Assembly (NCBI RefSeq): GCF_009674495.1
Contig: NZ_WKJN01000014.1
Coordinates: 86,041-150,040, forward strand
Length of the DNA stretch: 64,000 nt
Source of the DNA: Duganella alba
GTDB taxonomy: Bacteria > Pseudomonadota > Gammaproteobacteria > Burkholderiales > Burkholderiaceae_D
Reading direction: 5' to 3'
Positions within the stretch are counted from its first letter, which is position 1. Each line of letters opens with the position of its first letter. The translations under genes and the position numbers were made by a program. The notes under the pieces were generated by a model that saw only the letters and a program-made list of their open reading frames with translations, did no database searches and had not been told where the DNA came from. Below, piece after piece: positions 54,643 through 63,866 of the stretch.

Positions 54643-55575
54643 ATGGTCGCATTAGTTATCGCAGAACACGACAACGCCAGCCTGAAGGCCAGCACCCTGC
54701 ACACCGTTACCGCAGCCGCCCAGTGCGGCGGCGAGGTCCACGTCCTGGTGGCCGGTTCCAACGCCGGCGCGGTGGCCACCGCTGCCGCCGCCATCGCCGG
54801 CGTGTCGAAAGTGATCGTTGCCGACGCAGCGCACTTCGCCGACGGCCTGGCCGAGAACGTTGCCGAGCAGGTGCTGGCAATCGCCGGTTCGTACAGCCAC
54901 ATCCTGGCGCCAGCCACCGCCTACGGCAAGAACATCCTGCCGCGCGTGGCCGCCAAGCTGGACGTGGCGCAGATTTCGGAAATCACCAAGGTCGATGCGC
55001 CGGACACCTTCGAGCGTCCGATCTACGCCGGTAACGCCATCGCCACCGTGCAGTCGGGCGACAAGATCAAGGTCATCACCGTGCGTTCGACCGGCTTTGA
55101 CGCCGCTGCCGCCACCGGTGGTTCGGCCGCGACCGAAACCGCCGCTGCCGTGGCCGATTCGGGCAAGTCGTCGTTCGTTGGCCGTGAAGTGGCCAAGTCG
55201 GACCGTCCTGAGCTGACCGCCGCCAAGATCATCGTGTCCGGCGGCCGTGGCATGGGTTCGGGTGAAGCGTTCAAGATCCTGGAACCGCTGGCCGACAAGC
55301 TGAACGCCGCCATGGGCGCCTCGCGCGCCGCGGTGGACGCGGGCTACGTGCCGAACGACTGGCAAGTGGGCCAGACCGGCAAGATCGTTGCGCCTAACCT
55401 GTACATCGCCGTTGGTATCTCCGGCGCGATCCAGCATTTGGCCGGCATGAAGGATTCGAAGACCATCGTCGCCATCAACAAGGATCCGGAAGCGCCGATC
55501 TTCTCGGTGGCCGACTACGGCATCGTCGGCGATCTGTTCGAAGTCGTGCCGCAACTGGTTGCTGAACTGGGCTAA
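54643..55575 (+). CDS. etfA: Electron transfer flavoprotein subunit alpha
   Basis: 310 residues. The C-terminal FAD domain is clear: [48 protein letters not shown]. Partner of EtfB in one operon. AAAGGAAA precedes the ATG. A terminator-like hairpin follows but the acyl-CoA dehydrogenase gene continues on the same strand. Confidence 0.97.
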   Translation: MVALVIAEHDNASLKASTLHTVTAAAQCGGEVHVLVAGSNAGAVATAAAAIAGVSKVIVADAAHFADGLAENVAEQVLAIAGSYSHILAPATAYGKNILPRVAAKLDVAQISEITKVDAPDTFERPIYAGNAIATVQSGDKIKVITVRSTGFDAAAATGGSAATETAAAVADSGKSSFVGREVAKSDRPELTAAKIIVSGGRGMGSGEAFKILEPLADKLNAAMGASRAAVDAGYVPNDWQVGQTGKIVAPNLYIAVGISGAIQHLAGMKDSKTIVAINKDPEAPIFSVADYGIVGDLFEVVPQLVAELG

Positions 55576-55594
55576 AGCCGCATAAAGCACACTC

Positions 55595-55636
55595 AGGCCA
55601 CGCTGATCCGGAACGCCGGATTGCCGTGGCCTTTTT
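55595..55636 (+). terminator. Terminator between etfA and the acyl-CoA dehydrogenase gene
   Basis: AGGCCACG (55595-55602) pairs with CGTGGCCT (55625-55632) around an inner ATCCGG/CCGGAT hairpin; five T follow. It may set a lower level for the next gene. Confidence 0.75.
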
Positions 55637-55650
55637 CTTGGAGACATAAG

Positions 55651-57441
55651 ATGCCGTATCAAGCACCCCTGAAAGACATGCTGTTCGTGATGAACGAACT
55701 GGCCGACCTGGCCGCCGTCAACGCACTGCCGGGCAATGAAGACGCCACCGCGGACACCGCCGAAGCCATCCTGGAAGAAAACGCCAAGTTCGTCAGCGGC
55801 GTGGTCGCGCCGCTGAACGCGCCGAGCGACAAGGAGCCGAGCTGGTGGCATGACGGTCAGGTCACCACCTCCAAGGGCTTCAAGGAAGCCTTCAAGCAGT
55901 TCGGCGAGGCGGGCTGGCAGGGCGTGCAGCATCCGGTCGAATTCGGCGGCCAGGGCCTGCCGAAGCTGTTCGCGACGCCGTGCATCGAAATGCTCAACGC
56001 CGGCAGCATCTCGTTCGCGCTGTGCCCGCTGCTGTCGGACGGCGCCATCGAAGCGCTGCTGACCGCCGGCAGCGACGAGCAGAAAGCCATCTACCTGGAA
56101 AAACTGGTGTCCGGCGAGTGGACCGGCACCATGAACCTGACCGAGCCGCAAGCCGGCTCCGACCTGGCCGCCGTGCGCACCCGCGCCGTGCCGCAGGGCG
56201 ACGGCACCTACAAGGTGTTCGGCACCAAGATCTTCATCACCTACGGCGAGCACGACTTCTCCGACAACATCGTGCACCTGGTGCTGGCACGCACGCCGGA
56301 TGCACCGGCGGGGGTGAAGGGCATCTCGCTGTTCATCGTGCCGAAGTTCCTGGTCAACGCCGACGGCTCGCTGGGCGAGCGCAACGACGCGCACTGCGTG
56401 TCGATCGAACACAAGCTGGGCATCAAGGCCAGCCCGACCGCCGTGCTGCAGTTCGGCGACCACGGCGGCGCCATCGGCACGCTGGTGGGCGAAGAGAACC
56501 GCGGCCTGGAATACATGTTCATCATGATGAACGCGGCGCGCTTCGGCGTCGGCCTGCAGGGCATCGGCCTGGCGGAGCGCGCGTATCAGAAGGCCGTGGC
56601 GTTCGCCAAGGACCGCGTGCAGTCGCGCGACCTGGCCGGTTCGGCCGGTCCGGTATCGATCATTCACCATCCGGACGTGCGCCGTATGCTGATGTCGATG
56701 CGTTCGCAGACCGAGGCGGCGCGTGCGCTGGCCTACGTCGGCGCCGGCCTGAGCGATGTCGCCCACAGCCATGCCGATGCGGAAGTGCGCAAGGTGAATC
56801 TGGCCGTGTACGAATACCTGGTGCCGATCATCAAGGGCTGGTCGACCGAAATGTCGCAGGACGTGGCGCGTGACGGCGTGCAGGTGCACGGCGGCATGGG
56901 CTTCATCGAGGAAACCGGCGCGGCGCAGCACTACCGCGACGCCAAGATCCTGACCATCTACGAAGGCACGACCGCGATCCAGGCCAACGACCTGGTGGGC
57001 CGCAAGACCGTGCGCGACGGCGGCGCGGTGGCCAGGAACATCCTGGCCCAGGTGCGCGCGACCGAAGCGGCGCTGGCGGGCGTCGACAACGTGGACTTCA
57101 AGGCCATCCTGGGCCAGCTGTCGGCCGGCAGCAAGGACCTGGAAGCGGTGGTGGACTACGTGGTGGCCAACGTCAAGACCGACGTCAAGGGCGTGTTCTC
57201 CGGCAGCGTGCTGTACCTGAAACTGGCCGGCATCGTGCTGGGTGGCTGGCAGATGGCGCGCGCGGCGGTGATCGCGCAGCAGAAGCTGGAAGCGGGCGAG
57301 GGCGACGCCGCCTTCTACAAAGCCAAGATCGCCACCGCGCGCTTCTTTGCCGACCACATCCTGTCGCAAGCCTCCGGCCTGCGCAACGCCATCATCAACG
57401 GCAGCGCCGGCGTCCTGGCGCTGGACATCGAGCAGTTCTAA
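55651..57441 (+). CDS. Acyl-CoA dehydrogenase with C-terminal extension
   Basis: 596 residues from ATG 55651 (MPYQAPLKD, GGAGACATAAG upstream). Long form as in DmdC/FadE-like enzymes: NLTEPQAGSDLAAVRTRA, KIFITYGEHD, GGMGFIEETGAAQHYRDAKIL and YEGTTAIQANDL are present. It oxidises acyl-CoA and passes electrons to the ETF encoded just upstream. Chain length or a methylthiopropionyl-CoA role cannot be told. Confidence 0.94.
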   Translation: MPYQAPLKDMLFVMNELADLAAVNALPGNEDATADTAEAILEENAKFVSGVVAPLNAPSDKEPSWWHDGQVTTSKGFKEAFKQFGEAGWQGVQHPVEFGGQGLPKLFATPCIEMLNAGSISFALCPLLSDGAIEALLTAGSDEQKAIYLEKLVSGEWTGTMNLTEPQAGSDLAAVRTRAVPQGDGTYKVFGTKIFITYGEHDFSDNIVHLVLARTPDAPAGVKGISLFIVPKFLVNADGSLGERNDAHCVSIEHKLGIKASPTAVLQFGDHGGAIGTLVGEENRGLEYMFIMMNAARFGVGLQGIGLAERAYQKAVAFAKDRVQSRDLAGSAGPVSIIHHPDVRRMLMSMRSQTEAARALAYVGAGLSDVAHSHADAEVRKVNLAVYEYLVPIIKGWSTEMSQDVARDGVQVHGGMGFIEETGAAQHYRDAKILTIYEGTTAIQANDLVGRKTVRDGGAVARNILAQVRATEAALAGVDNVDFKAILGQLSAGSKDLEAVVDYVVANVKTDVKGVFSGSVLYLKLAGIVLGGWQMARAAVIAQQKLEAGEGDAAFYKAKIATARFFADHILSQASGLRNAIINGSAGVLALDIEQF

Positions 57442-57450
57442 GCCCAAAAT

Positions 57451-57508
57451 CGGGGTCAGTTCTGCCATTGGTACATGAGCCCGTGTACGATTGGCAGAAC
57501 TGACCCCG
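57451..57508. repeat. Imperfect hairpin with CGGGGTCAG/CTGACCCCG ends
   Basis: The outer 17 bases of each arm (57451-57467 and 57492-57508) pair perfectly; the inner part has about three mismatches. It is the only family member between tandem genes. Its right end runs into the GGAG of the next gene. Confidence 0.85.
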
Positions 57509-57516
57509 GAGTTTTT

Positions 57517-58254
57517 ATGCGTATCGCCATTGTTTCGGATATTCACGGTAACCTGCCTGCGTTGGAGGCGGTGATGGCGGATATTGGGCGGCGCCGTGTG
57601 GATATGGTTGTCAATCTGGGCGACAGCTTGTCCGGGCCGCTGCTGCCACTGGAGACGGCGCGCTTTCTGATGGCGCAGGACTGGGTGCAGCTGGCCGGCA
57701 ATCATGAGCGGCAGATTCTGCATCCGCATCAGCGCACCGAGTCCGATGTGTATGCGCACGCTCAACTGGGCGAGGCCGAGCTGGCCTGGCTGGCGACGCT
57801 TCAGCCGCATCACCGGCTGAGTGCCGAGGTGCTGCTGTGCCACGGTACGCCGCGCAGCGATCATGAGTATTTTCTGGAGACCGTCGAGCCGGGCGGGGTG
57901 CGGCTTGCCACGGCGGATGAAATTGACGATCGCATGGCGGGCGCGAATGCCGAACTGATCGCGTGCGGCCACACGCATGTGCCGCGCGCCGTGCGTTCTT
58001 CATCAGCTTGTTTGATCGTCAATCCCGGCAGCGTCGGCTTGCAAGCTTATGATGACGACCATGTTTGTTTTCATGTCATGCAAAACGGCTCGCCCGATGC
58101 CCGCTACGCCATTGTCGAGCAGGGCTGGTCCGCTTCCTTGATGTCGGTGCCGTATGACTGGCGGCCGATGGCGGCGCTGGCCGGGAAAAACGGCCGGCCA
58201 GACTGGGCGCACGCGCTGGCCACCGGCTATGCATTAAAAGTGAATCCAAAGTAA
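57517..58254 (+). CDS. Metallophosphoesterase
   Basis: 245 residues from ATG 57517 (MRIAIVSDIHGN); a longer frame from 57475 begins inside the hairpin and is not credible. Calcineurin-like motifs: SDIHGN (Asp8, His10), NLGDS, GNHERQ, CHGTP and GHTHVPR, all metal ligands intact. The YfcE/diadenosine tetraphosphatase-like family; substrate unknown. Confidence 0.9.
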   Translation: MRIAIVSDIHGNLPALEAVMADIGRRRVDMVVNLGDSLSGPLLPLETARFLMAQDWVQLAGNHERQILHPHQRTESDVYAHAQLGEAELAWLATLQPHHRLSAEVLLCHGTPRSDHEYFLETVEPGGVRLATADEIDDRMAGANAELIACGHTHVPRAVRSSSACLIVNPGSVGLQAYDDDHVCFHVMQNGSPDARYAIVEQGWSASLMSVPYDWRPMAALAGKNGRPDWAHALATGYALKVNPK

Positions 58255-58295
58255 TTTTATGTGCGTATAAGCTGGATAACCTGAATGAGGCCAGC

Positions 58296-58517
58296 ATGAA
58301 ACACATCATTATTCATCCCGCCCGCTTCGACCGCGAAGCTTACGCCATCGACCGCATGAGCCAGGCCGCGCAGCGCCTGCTGCATGCCCATACCATCGCT
58401 GATGAGATCCGCGCCGGCCAATGGGTGCTGGCCTGGGCGGTGGCGGCCGGCGTGCGGCCGTCGGCACGTGCGCTGGCACGCGCCATGGCGTTGTCAGACC
58501 CGCTCAGCCTGCATTGA
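58296..58517 (+). CDS. Small unknown protein, 73 residues
   Basis: MKHIIIHPARFDREAYAIDR begins a helical, basic protein without signal peptide. The 3' end overlaps the convergent proline dehydrogenase gene by 14 bases. Family not recognised. Confidence 0.55.
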   Translation: MKHIIIHPARFDREAYAIDRMSQAAQRLLHAHTIADEIRAGQWVLAWAVAAGVRPSARALARAMALSDPLSLH

Positions 58518-59481
58518 GGTCGACGATCGCCTGATACACGCGCACCGGTTCTTCGGCAATCCGGTTCAGCACGTAGAGGAAGTGCTCGGCGCCGAACACC
58601 GCGTATTCGCGGGTGGGGAAGCCGCGTGCCTGCAGGGCGTCGAGTTGCTCGCCGCCGAGGCCGATCAGCGATTCGAATTCATACCAGCGCGGATCAAGGC
58701 GCTCTTCCAGGATCAGCGCGCCGATGTCGGCCTGGATGCCGCGGTCGTGCGTGGCGATCGAGCATTTGTGGCCGCTCAGCAGCAGTTCCTTCGCGTAGTG
58801 GCGGTAGGCGCTGGCCAGTTCCGGACTGTTGCGGCTGTAGGCCACGCCTTCCGGTTCCAGGAACGCGCCTTTCACCAGGCGGATCCGGCCGGGGATCTTC
58901 ATCAGCGCCGGCAGATCCTGTGCCGTGCGGTGGCGCTTGGCCGGCACGGTGATGCCGACGTTGCGCAGGTCGTCTTCCTGGTGCAGGCGGGCGTAGATGG
59001 CATAAATGTCATCGGCGCGGTCGGCGCCTTCCATCGAGATCATCACTTCGCGGTTGATTTCCGCGGCGGCCAGCGCGATGCGGCGCGCGTTGCGGTAGCC
59101 CAGTTCGCTGTCCACCAGCGAGCCGACGTGCGACAGGTCGAACGAAATCGAGCAATTCAGATTGCGCTGGCCGATGCCGCGCACCAGATCCATGAACACT
59201 TCCGTCTCGGCCATGGCAAATGCCTCGTCGCGCACGCTTTCGCCCATGTACTCGGCTGAGGCGGCGTGGCCGCGCGCGATGATCTGCTCGGCGCGCTGCA
59301 AGGCATCGGCCACTGTCTGCCCGGCCACGTAGCGCTGCGACACCTTGTGCATGAACGGACGCAGCAGAGGGTCGTTGCAGAACTTTTCCTTGGCGGTTTC
59401 GTCGAGCGCCAGCGCGCGCAGCGTGGTGGCGGCCTGGTCGACCAGCGGTTGCCATTCGGATGGGAAGGTTGGTGCGGACAC
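58504..59481 (-). CDS. Monofunctional proline dehydrogenase
   Basis: 325 residues from GTG 59481, which has AAGGAG five bases upstream; the frame runs on upstream but overlaps the next gene. FAD TIM barrel: RYVAGQTVADALQRAEQ, IRLVKGAFLEPEGVAYS, SIATHDRGI and the end FGAEHFLYVLNRIAEEPVRVYQ. It makes pyrroline-5-carboxylate from proline. The Glu-Tyr-Arg-Arg pattern of the usual end is replaced here, so it is a divergent branch. Confidence 0.85.
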   Translation of the reverse strand: MSAPTFPSEWQPLVDQAATTLRALALDETAKEKFCNDPLLRPFMHKVSQRYVAGQTVADALQRAEQIIARGHAASAEYMGESVRDEAFAMAETEVFMDLVRGIGQRNLNCSISFDLSHVGSLVDSELGYRNARRIALAAAEINREVMISMEGADRADDIYAIYARLHQEDDLRNVGITVPAKRHRTAQDLPALMKIPGRIRLVKGAFLEPEGVAYSRNSPELASAYRHYAKELLLSGHKCSIATHDRGIQADIGALILEERLDPRWYEFESLIGLGGEQLDALQARGFPTREYAVFGAEHFLYVLNRIAEEPVRVYQAIVDLNAG

Positions 59482-59495
59482 AATGTCTCCTTGGA

Positions 59496-60416
59496 TTACT
59501 TGGCTTCGCGCTTGCGGCGCGCTTCGTAGGTTGTCAGATGGGCGTAGGCGATCTGCAGGGTGGGCGCGGCCTGCTGCTGGCCGCGCGCCAGCATGTCGCC
59601 GACGATGTGGTCGGCTTCGATGGCGCCGCCGCGCTCCAGGTCTTTCAGCATCGAGGCGGTGATCGGCGAGCCGGCCGCCGTCAGCATGGTGCGGGCGCGT
59701 TCGGTCGGCTGTTCGCGTGGCGGGAAGCCGTGGCTGGCGGCGATGGCGCTGCATTCGTTCAGCAGCGCCAGGGGGATGTCGGCCTGGCCGGCGGCAACGA
59801 TGTCGCCCACGCTGCCGCGCAGCAGGCAGGTGGCGCCGGCCAGCGAGGTGATGAAGATCCATTTCTCCCACATCTCCTGGCGGATGGCGTCGCTGGCGCG
59901 GGCGTCGAAATTGGCGCCGGCCATGGCGCTTTCAATCGCCGTCACGCGCGCGGAGGATGCGGCGTCGAGTTCGCCGAAGACCAATGCATGGGCGTCGTTC
60001 AGGTGCTGCACCTCGCCTTGCTCGCCGAGCGTGGCGGAGATCAGGCACAGGCCGCCCAGTACGCGTTCCTTGCCGAAGCGCGCGGCCAGCCGTTCCAGGT
60101 GCGCCATGCCGTTCAGCACGGGCAGGATGGCGGTGTCGGGGCCGACGGCGGCGAAGGATTCCATGGTGGCGTCGAGATCGTAGGCCTTGCAGCCGACCAC
60201 GATCACGTCATAGTGCCGGGAGATTTGTTCCGCCAGCAGATGCGGCGGGGAGGGCAGCGTCAGGTCGCCCTTGGGGCTGCTGATGCGCAGGCCATGCTGC
60301 TGCAGTTGCGCGGCGCGTCCGGCGCGCACGAGAAAGGTCACGTCCTGGCCCGCCGCCAGCAGGCGTCCGCCGAAATAACCACCAAGCGCTCCTGCGCCAA
60401 CCACCAGAAATTTCAT
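59496..60416 (-). CDS. 2-dehydropantoate 2-reductase family protein
   Basis: 306 residues. VVGAGALGGYFGGRLLAAG is the NADPH loop, GCKAYDLD and PVLNGMAHLE follow, and a helical C-terminal domain holds WEKWIFITSLAGATCLLRG. Ketopantoate reductase (PanE) is the family name; several paralogues act on other keto acids. Directly upstream of proline dehydrogenase on the same strand. Confidence 0.9.
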   Translation of the reverse strand: MKFLVVGAGALGGYFGGRLLAAGQDVTFLVRAGRAAQLQQHGLRISSPKGDLTLPSPPHLLAEQISRHYDVIVVGCKAYDLDATMESFAAVGPDTAILPVLNGMAHLERLAARFGKERVLGGLCLISATLGEQGEVQHLNDAHALVFGELDAASSARVTAIESAMAGANFDARASDAIRQEMWEKWIFITSLAGATCLLRGSVGDIVAAGQADIPLALLNECSAIAASHGFPPREQPTERARTMLTAAGSPITASMLKDLERGGAIEADHIVGDMLARGQQQAAPTLQIAYAHLTTYEARRKREAK

Positions 60417-60485
60417 GACTGCACTCCGCGAAGATAGACGGTGGTCAGTCTAGCATCGCGAGGCAAGTCGTGCAGGGCGTGCGGA

Positions 60486-61073
60486 TCAGCGGCGGACGAT
60501 GGTGCCGTTGATGTGGTCGACGCGGTCGCCGGCCAGCATCTGCGGGTCGTGGTCGAAGTTGAAGGAGGCGTGGCGGCCGTCTTCGTATTGCACGTGCACG
60601 GTCCAGACCTTGGTGGACCTGGCTTTCTCTTCGACCTTCTTGCCGGCATAGGCGCCGCCGGCGGCGCCCGCCACGGTGGCCAGCTGACGGCCATGGCCGC
60701 TGCCGACCTGGTTGCCGATCAGCGCGCCGGCGACGCCGCCGGCGATCAGGCCCAGCGCGCTGCCTTCGCCGGCTTTTTCGCCGACCACCACCGAAGTGAC
60801 CTTGCCGCATTCATGGCAGGCGCCCGGCTTGACCGGCGCGGCCTTGTACTGGGCGCGCGCCTGCGCCATCGATTTGTCGTATTCGGTTTTGGAGTCGCGC
60901 AGGCATTGCATGCGGCGGCCGGAGTCGCGCTCGTCGCCGCACAGCTGCTTGTCGTCGGCGTAGCGGGTGGCGATGCGTTTGGTCTCGGCGTCGAATTGCG
61001 CTTTCGGGCTTTGCGCCTGCGCGGCGCCGACCAGGGCCAGCAGCAGGGCGGCCATCAGGGGGCGATTGGTCAT
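60486..61073 (-). CDS. Glycine-zipper 2TM-domain envelope protein
   Basis: 195 residues from ATG 61073 with GGAGAACAAC upstream; signal peptide ends at GAAQA-QS. A Cys-containing helical part leads to a glycine zipper (LGLIAGGVAGALIGNQVGSG) near 120-140, with a second Gly/Ala stretch, then a beta end (WTVHVQYEDGRH). SlyB/Rick_17kDa-like. CHECG near residue 86 could bind metal. Confidence 0.85.
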   Translation of the reverse strand: MTNRPLMAALLLALVGAAQAQSPKAQFDAETKRIATRYADDKQLCGDERDSGRRMQCLRDSKTEYDKSMAQARAQYKAAPVKPGACHECGKVTSVVVGEKAGEGSALGLIAGGVAGALIGNQVGSGHGRQLATVAGAAGGAYAGKKVEEKARSTKVWTVHVQYEDGRHASFNFDHDPQMLAGDRVDHINGTIVRR

Positions 61074-61086
61074 GTTGTTCTCCTTG

Positions 61087-61515
61087 TTAACCGTAAGCGC
61101 CGCCAGTGTACAGCAAGTCAAACAGGCGGGAGATGGTGGCGATCAGGCCGCCGGAGCCGATCATCATGCTGGCCACCAGCACCACAGCCACCGGCCAGTG
61201 GGTGTCCGACTGCCGGCCGGAGCGCGGGTTGTAGCGCGCATCCCATTTCTCGTCGGCCGTGACGCCGATGACCAGCGCCTCCAGGAAGCCGGCCAGGCCG
61301 GAGACGATGATCGGCAGCAGCTTGTAGAAGTTGTCCGCCTGCGGCGCCGCCAGCGCCACCAGCAGGGCGGCCGGCAGGCAGGCCAGGTGCGCCCACAGCC
61401 ACGGATCGCGCCAGCCGCGCAGATACAGCCGCTGCAGGCCCAAACCGCCGCACAAAAAGGCCAGGAAGGCGGCAAGTGTCTTGTTTTTGTGACGCGTCTG
61501 ATGCAAATCAGTCAT
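61087..61515 (-). CDS. TM2-domain membrane protein
   Basis: 142 residues. KNKTLAAFLAFLCGGLGLQRLYL is the TM2 signature, then two or three further helices. Function unknown. It is 13 bases upstream of the glycine-zipper gene, so they are co-transcribed. Confidence 0.8.
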   Translation of the reverse strand: MTDLHQTRHKNKTLAAFLAFLCGGLGLQRLYLRGWRDPWLWAHLACLPAALLVALAAPQADNFYKLLPIIVSGLAGFLEALVIGVTADEKWDARYNPRSGRQSDTHWPVAVVLVASMMIGSGGLIATISRLFDLLYTGGAYG

Positions 61516-61665
61516 GGTTGCTCAGTAAAATAGTCGGCAAGCCAGCAGTATCAGGCATAATACCGCCCCCGGCACGCCTTTTTTGCGGGCAAGCCTATTG
61601 CCCCGGACGCCGGAACAAGGGATAATCTTCGATTACCCCAACATGCCCAATTATTTCATTAACGC

Positions 61666-61695
61666 TTGCTGCTCCGTGGCAAAGCGCGCTATAAT
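61666..61695 (+). promoter_or_regulatory. Promoter of the rpsP operon
   Basis: TTGCTG (61666-61671), 18-base spacer, TATAAT (61690-61695), about 43 bases before rpsP. Confidence 0.75.
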
Positions 61696-61737
61696 TTGCG
61701 GCTTTTTCCGTCCTAGCACAAATTTTTTGGAAATATT

Positions 61738-61986
61738 ATGGTCGTTATTCGTTTAGCTCGTGGTGGTGCCAAGAAGCGCCCTTTCTTCAACATCGTTGCA
61801 ACTGATTCGCGCAATCGTCGCGATGGCCGTTTCATCGAGCGCATTGGTTTCTACAACCCAATGGCTTCGGGTCAAGAAGTGGCGCTGCGTATCACCGCTG
61901 ACCGTCTGGCTCACTGGGAATCGGTCGGTGCACAACTGTCGCCTACCGTTGCTCGTCTGGTCGCTCAGAACAAACAAGCAGCCTAA
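61738..61986 (+). CDS. rpsP: Ribosomal protein bS16
   Basis: 82 residues. [20 protein letters not shown] is the standard start, then [14 protein letters not shown]. Small ribosomal subunit assembly. First gene of rpsP-rimM-trmD-rplS. TTGGAA precedes the ATG. Confidence 0.98.
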   Translation: MVVIRLARGGAKKRPFFNIVATDSRNRRDGRFIERIGFYNPMASGQEVALRITADRLAHWESVGAQLSPTVARLVAQNKQAA

Positions 61987-62000
61987 GTCTGGTTACTGGT

Positions 62001-62564
62001 TTGACCGATAAGAATGCATCCGGGGTGCAAGTCCCCGACGATCTGGCACAGGTAGGCTTTGTCTTCGGTGCTTTTGGCGTAGCAGGCTGGGTCAGGATTC
62101 GTCCTTTCTCGGAAGATGCGGATGCACTCCTCAAGGTCAAAACCTGGTGGCTGGATAAACCAGCGTTGCGCGATGTGGACGTCCAGCAGGTCAAACTGCA
62201 TGGCGGCGATGTCGTGGCGCGTCTGGTCGGGGTGACTGACCGGAACGTCGCTGAAGCGCTCAAGGGCGCCGCAGTCTTCATTCCGCAAAGCCGCTTCCCG
62301 GTCCTGCCAGCCGACGAGTTTTATTGGACCGATCTGATCGGTCTGGAAGTAGAAAATCTGCAAGGTGAGCACCTCGGTACGGTGACTGACATGATGAGCA
62401 ATGGTCCGCAGTCGATCTTGCGCATTACGCCAGCCGCAGCCGCAGATGCCAATCCAGAAGAAGTTGCGGCGCAAGAGCGCCTGATCCCATTTGTGGACGC
62501 GTTCATCAACAAGGTGGACAAGGACGCCAAAAAGATCATCGTCGACTGGGGACTTGATTATTAA
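62001..62564 (+). CDS. rimM: Ribosome maturation factor RimM
   Basis: 187 residues starting with TTG at 62001. GFVFGAFGVAGWVRIRPFSED is the RimM barrel; the PRC-barrel half has FYWTDLIGLEVENLQGEHLG. It assists 16S rRNA 3' domain maturation with S19. In operon 14 bases after rpsP. Confidence 0.95.
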   Translation: MTDKNASGVQVPDDLAQVGFVFGAFGVAGWVRIRPFSEDADALLKVKTWWLDKPALRDVDVQQVKLHGGDVVARLVGVTDRNVAEALKGAAVFIPQSRFPVLPADEFYWTDLIGLEVENLQGEHLGTVTDMMSNGPQSILRITPAAAADANPEEVAAQERLIPFVDAFINKVDKDAKKIIVDWGLDY

Positions 62565-62588
62565 GCGTAACATTGAGGGCGGTTCGCC

Positions 62589-63335
62589 ATGCAATTTGAT
62601 GTCGTAACCCTGTTCCCCGAGATGTTTGCCGCGATAACGCAGTCGGGTGTCACCCGGCGCGCGTTTGAACAGAATAAATGTGGCCTGTCGCTGTGGAATC
62701 CGCGTGATTTCACCACCGACAATCACCGCACCGTGGATGACCGCCCGTATGGCGGCGGCCCCGGCATGGTGATGCTGGCCAAACCGCTGGAAGCGACGCT
62801 CAACGCGGCGAAGCAGCGCCAGACCGATGCCGGTCTGCCCGCGCCCCGCGTGCTGTTCATGTCGCCCCAGGGCAAGCAGTTAACGCATGAGCGCGTGATG
62901 CAGCTGAAGCAGGAGGCCGGTCTGGTGATCCTGTGCGGCCGTTACGAAGCCGTGGACCAGCGTTTGCTGGACCGCGTGGTCGATGAAGAAATCAGCCTCG
63001 GCGATTTCGTGCTGTCCGGCGGCGAGCTGCCGGCGATGGCCTTGATGGATGCGGTGATCCGCCAGATTCCCGGCGTGTTGAACACCGATGCCTCGGCCAT
63101 CGAAGACAGCTTCGTCAACGGCCTGCTCGATTCGCCGCACTACACGCGACCGGAAACGTATGAAGGGGTGGGCGTGCCGCCGGTACTGATGGGCGGCAAC
63201 CACGCCGAGATAGAAAAATGGCGCCGCCAGCGCATGCTGGAGGCGACCGCGCGCAAGCGACCGGATTTGCTTATCAAAGCGCGGGAGGCAGGACTGCTCA
63301 CCAAGCGCGACGAGCAATTTTTGGCAGGCCTCTGA
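62589..63335 (+). CDS. trmD: tRNA (guanine37-N1)-methyltransferase
   Basis: 248 residues, trefoil-knot SPOUT enzyme. [32 protein letters not shown] and [15 protein letters not shown] hold the SAM and tRNA residues. It methylates G37. Between rimM and rplS in the conserved order. Confidence 0.97.
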   Translation: MQFDVVTLFPEMFAAITQSGVTRRAFEQNKCGLSLWNPRDFTTDNHRTVDDRPYGGGPGMVMLAKPLEATLNAAKQRQTDAGLPAPRVLFMSPQGKQLTHERVMQLKQEAGLVILCGRYEAVDQRLLDRVVDEEISLGDFVLSGGELPAMALMDAVIRQIPGVLNTDASAIEDSFVNGLLDSPHYTRPETYEGVGVPPVLMGGNHAEIEKWRRQRMLEATARKRPDLLIKAREAGLLTKRDEQFLAGL

Positions 63336-63419
63336 GCCTGCTTGTTATAACCCCATCCTCTACTGGGCAAGAGTTTTACTCACAGCGCGCCAGCACGATG
63401 GTTTATGGAGTCATTAAAA

Positions 63420-63803
63420 ATGAACCTGATTCAACAACTCGAGCAAGAAGAAATCGCTCGCCTGGGCAAGAACGTTCCTGATTTCGCCCCTGGCGATACC
63501 GTGATCGTCAACGTTAACGTAGTCGAAGGCACCCGCAAGCGCGCCCAGGCTTACGAAGGCGTGGTCATCTCCCGTCGTAACCGTGGCCTGAACTCGAACT
63601 TCATCGTTCGCAAGATCTCGTCCGGCGAAGGCGTTGAGCGTACCTTCCAGCTGTACTCCCCGCTGATCGCTTCGATCGAAGTGAAACGCCGCGGTGACGT
63701 ACGTCGCGCTAAGCTGTACTACCTGCGTGATCGTTCCGGTAAATCGGCACGTATCAAGGAAAAACTGCCAAACCGTCGCCCAGCGGCGAAAGCAGCCGTT
63801 TAA
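63420..63803 (+). CDS. rplS: Ribosomal protein bL19
   Basis: 127 residues from ATG 63420; [20 protein letters not shown], then [19 protein letters not shown] and [13 protein letters not shown]. Lies at the subunit interface. Short upstream in-frame ATG at 63405 is less likely. Followed by a terminator. Confidence 0.97.
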   Translation: MNLIQQLEQEEIARLGKNVPDFAPGDTVIVNVNVVEGTRKRAQAYEGVVISRRNRGLNSNFIVRKISSGEGVERTFQLYSPLIASIEVKRRGDVRRAKLYYLRDRSGKSARIKEKLPNRRPAAKAAV

Positions 63804-63820
63804 TACGGTTGTGTTTGGAG

Positions 63821-63849
63821 AAAAGGGGCGCCCGTGGGTGCCCCTTTTT
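63821..63849 (+). terminator. Intrinsic terminator after rplS
   Basis: GGGGCGCCC pairs with GGGTGCCCC (one G-T type pair) and is followed by five T. Confidence 0.88.
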
Positions 63850-63866
63850 GTTTCAAAGGAACTCAA

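Noticed and set aside
54652..57978. Open frame of 1108 codons on the minus strand
   Set aside because: It lies opposite etfA, the acyl-CoA dehydrogenase and the phosphoesterase gene, spans several real genes, and is His/Arg/Val-rich nonsense caused by high GC.
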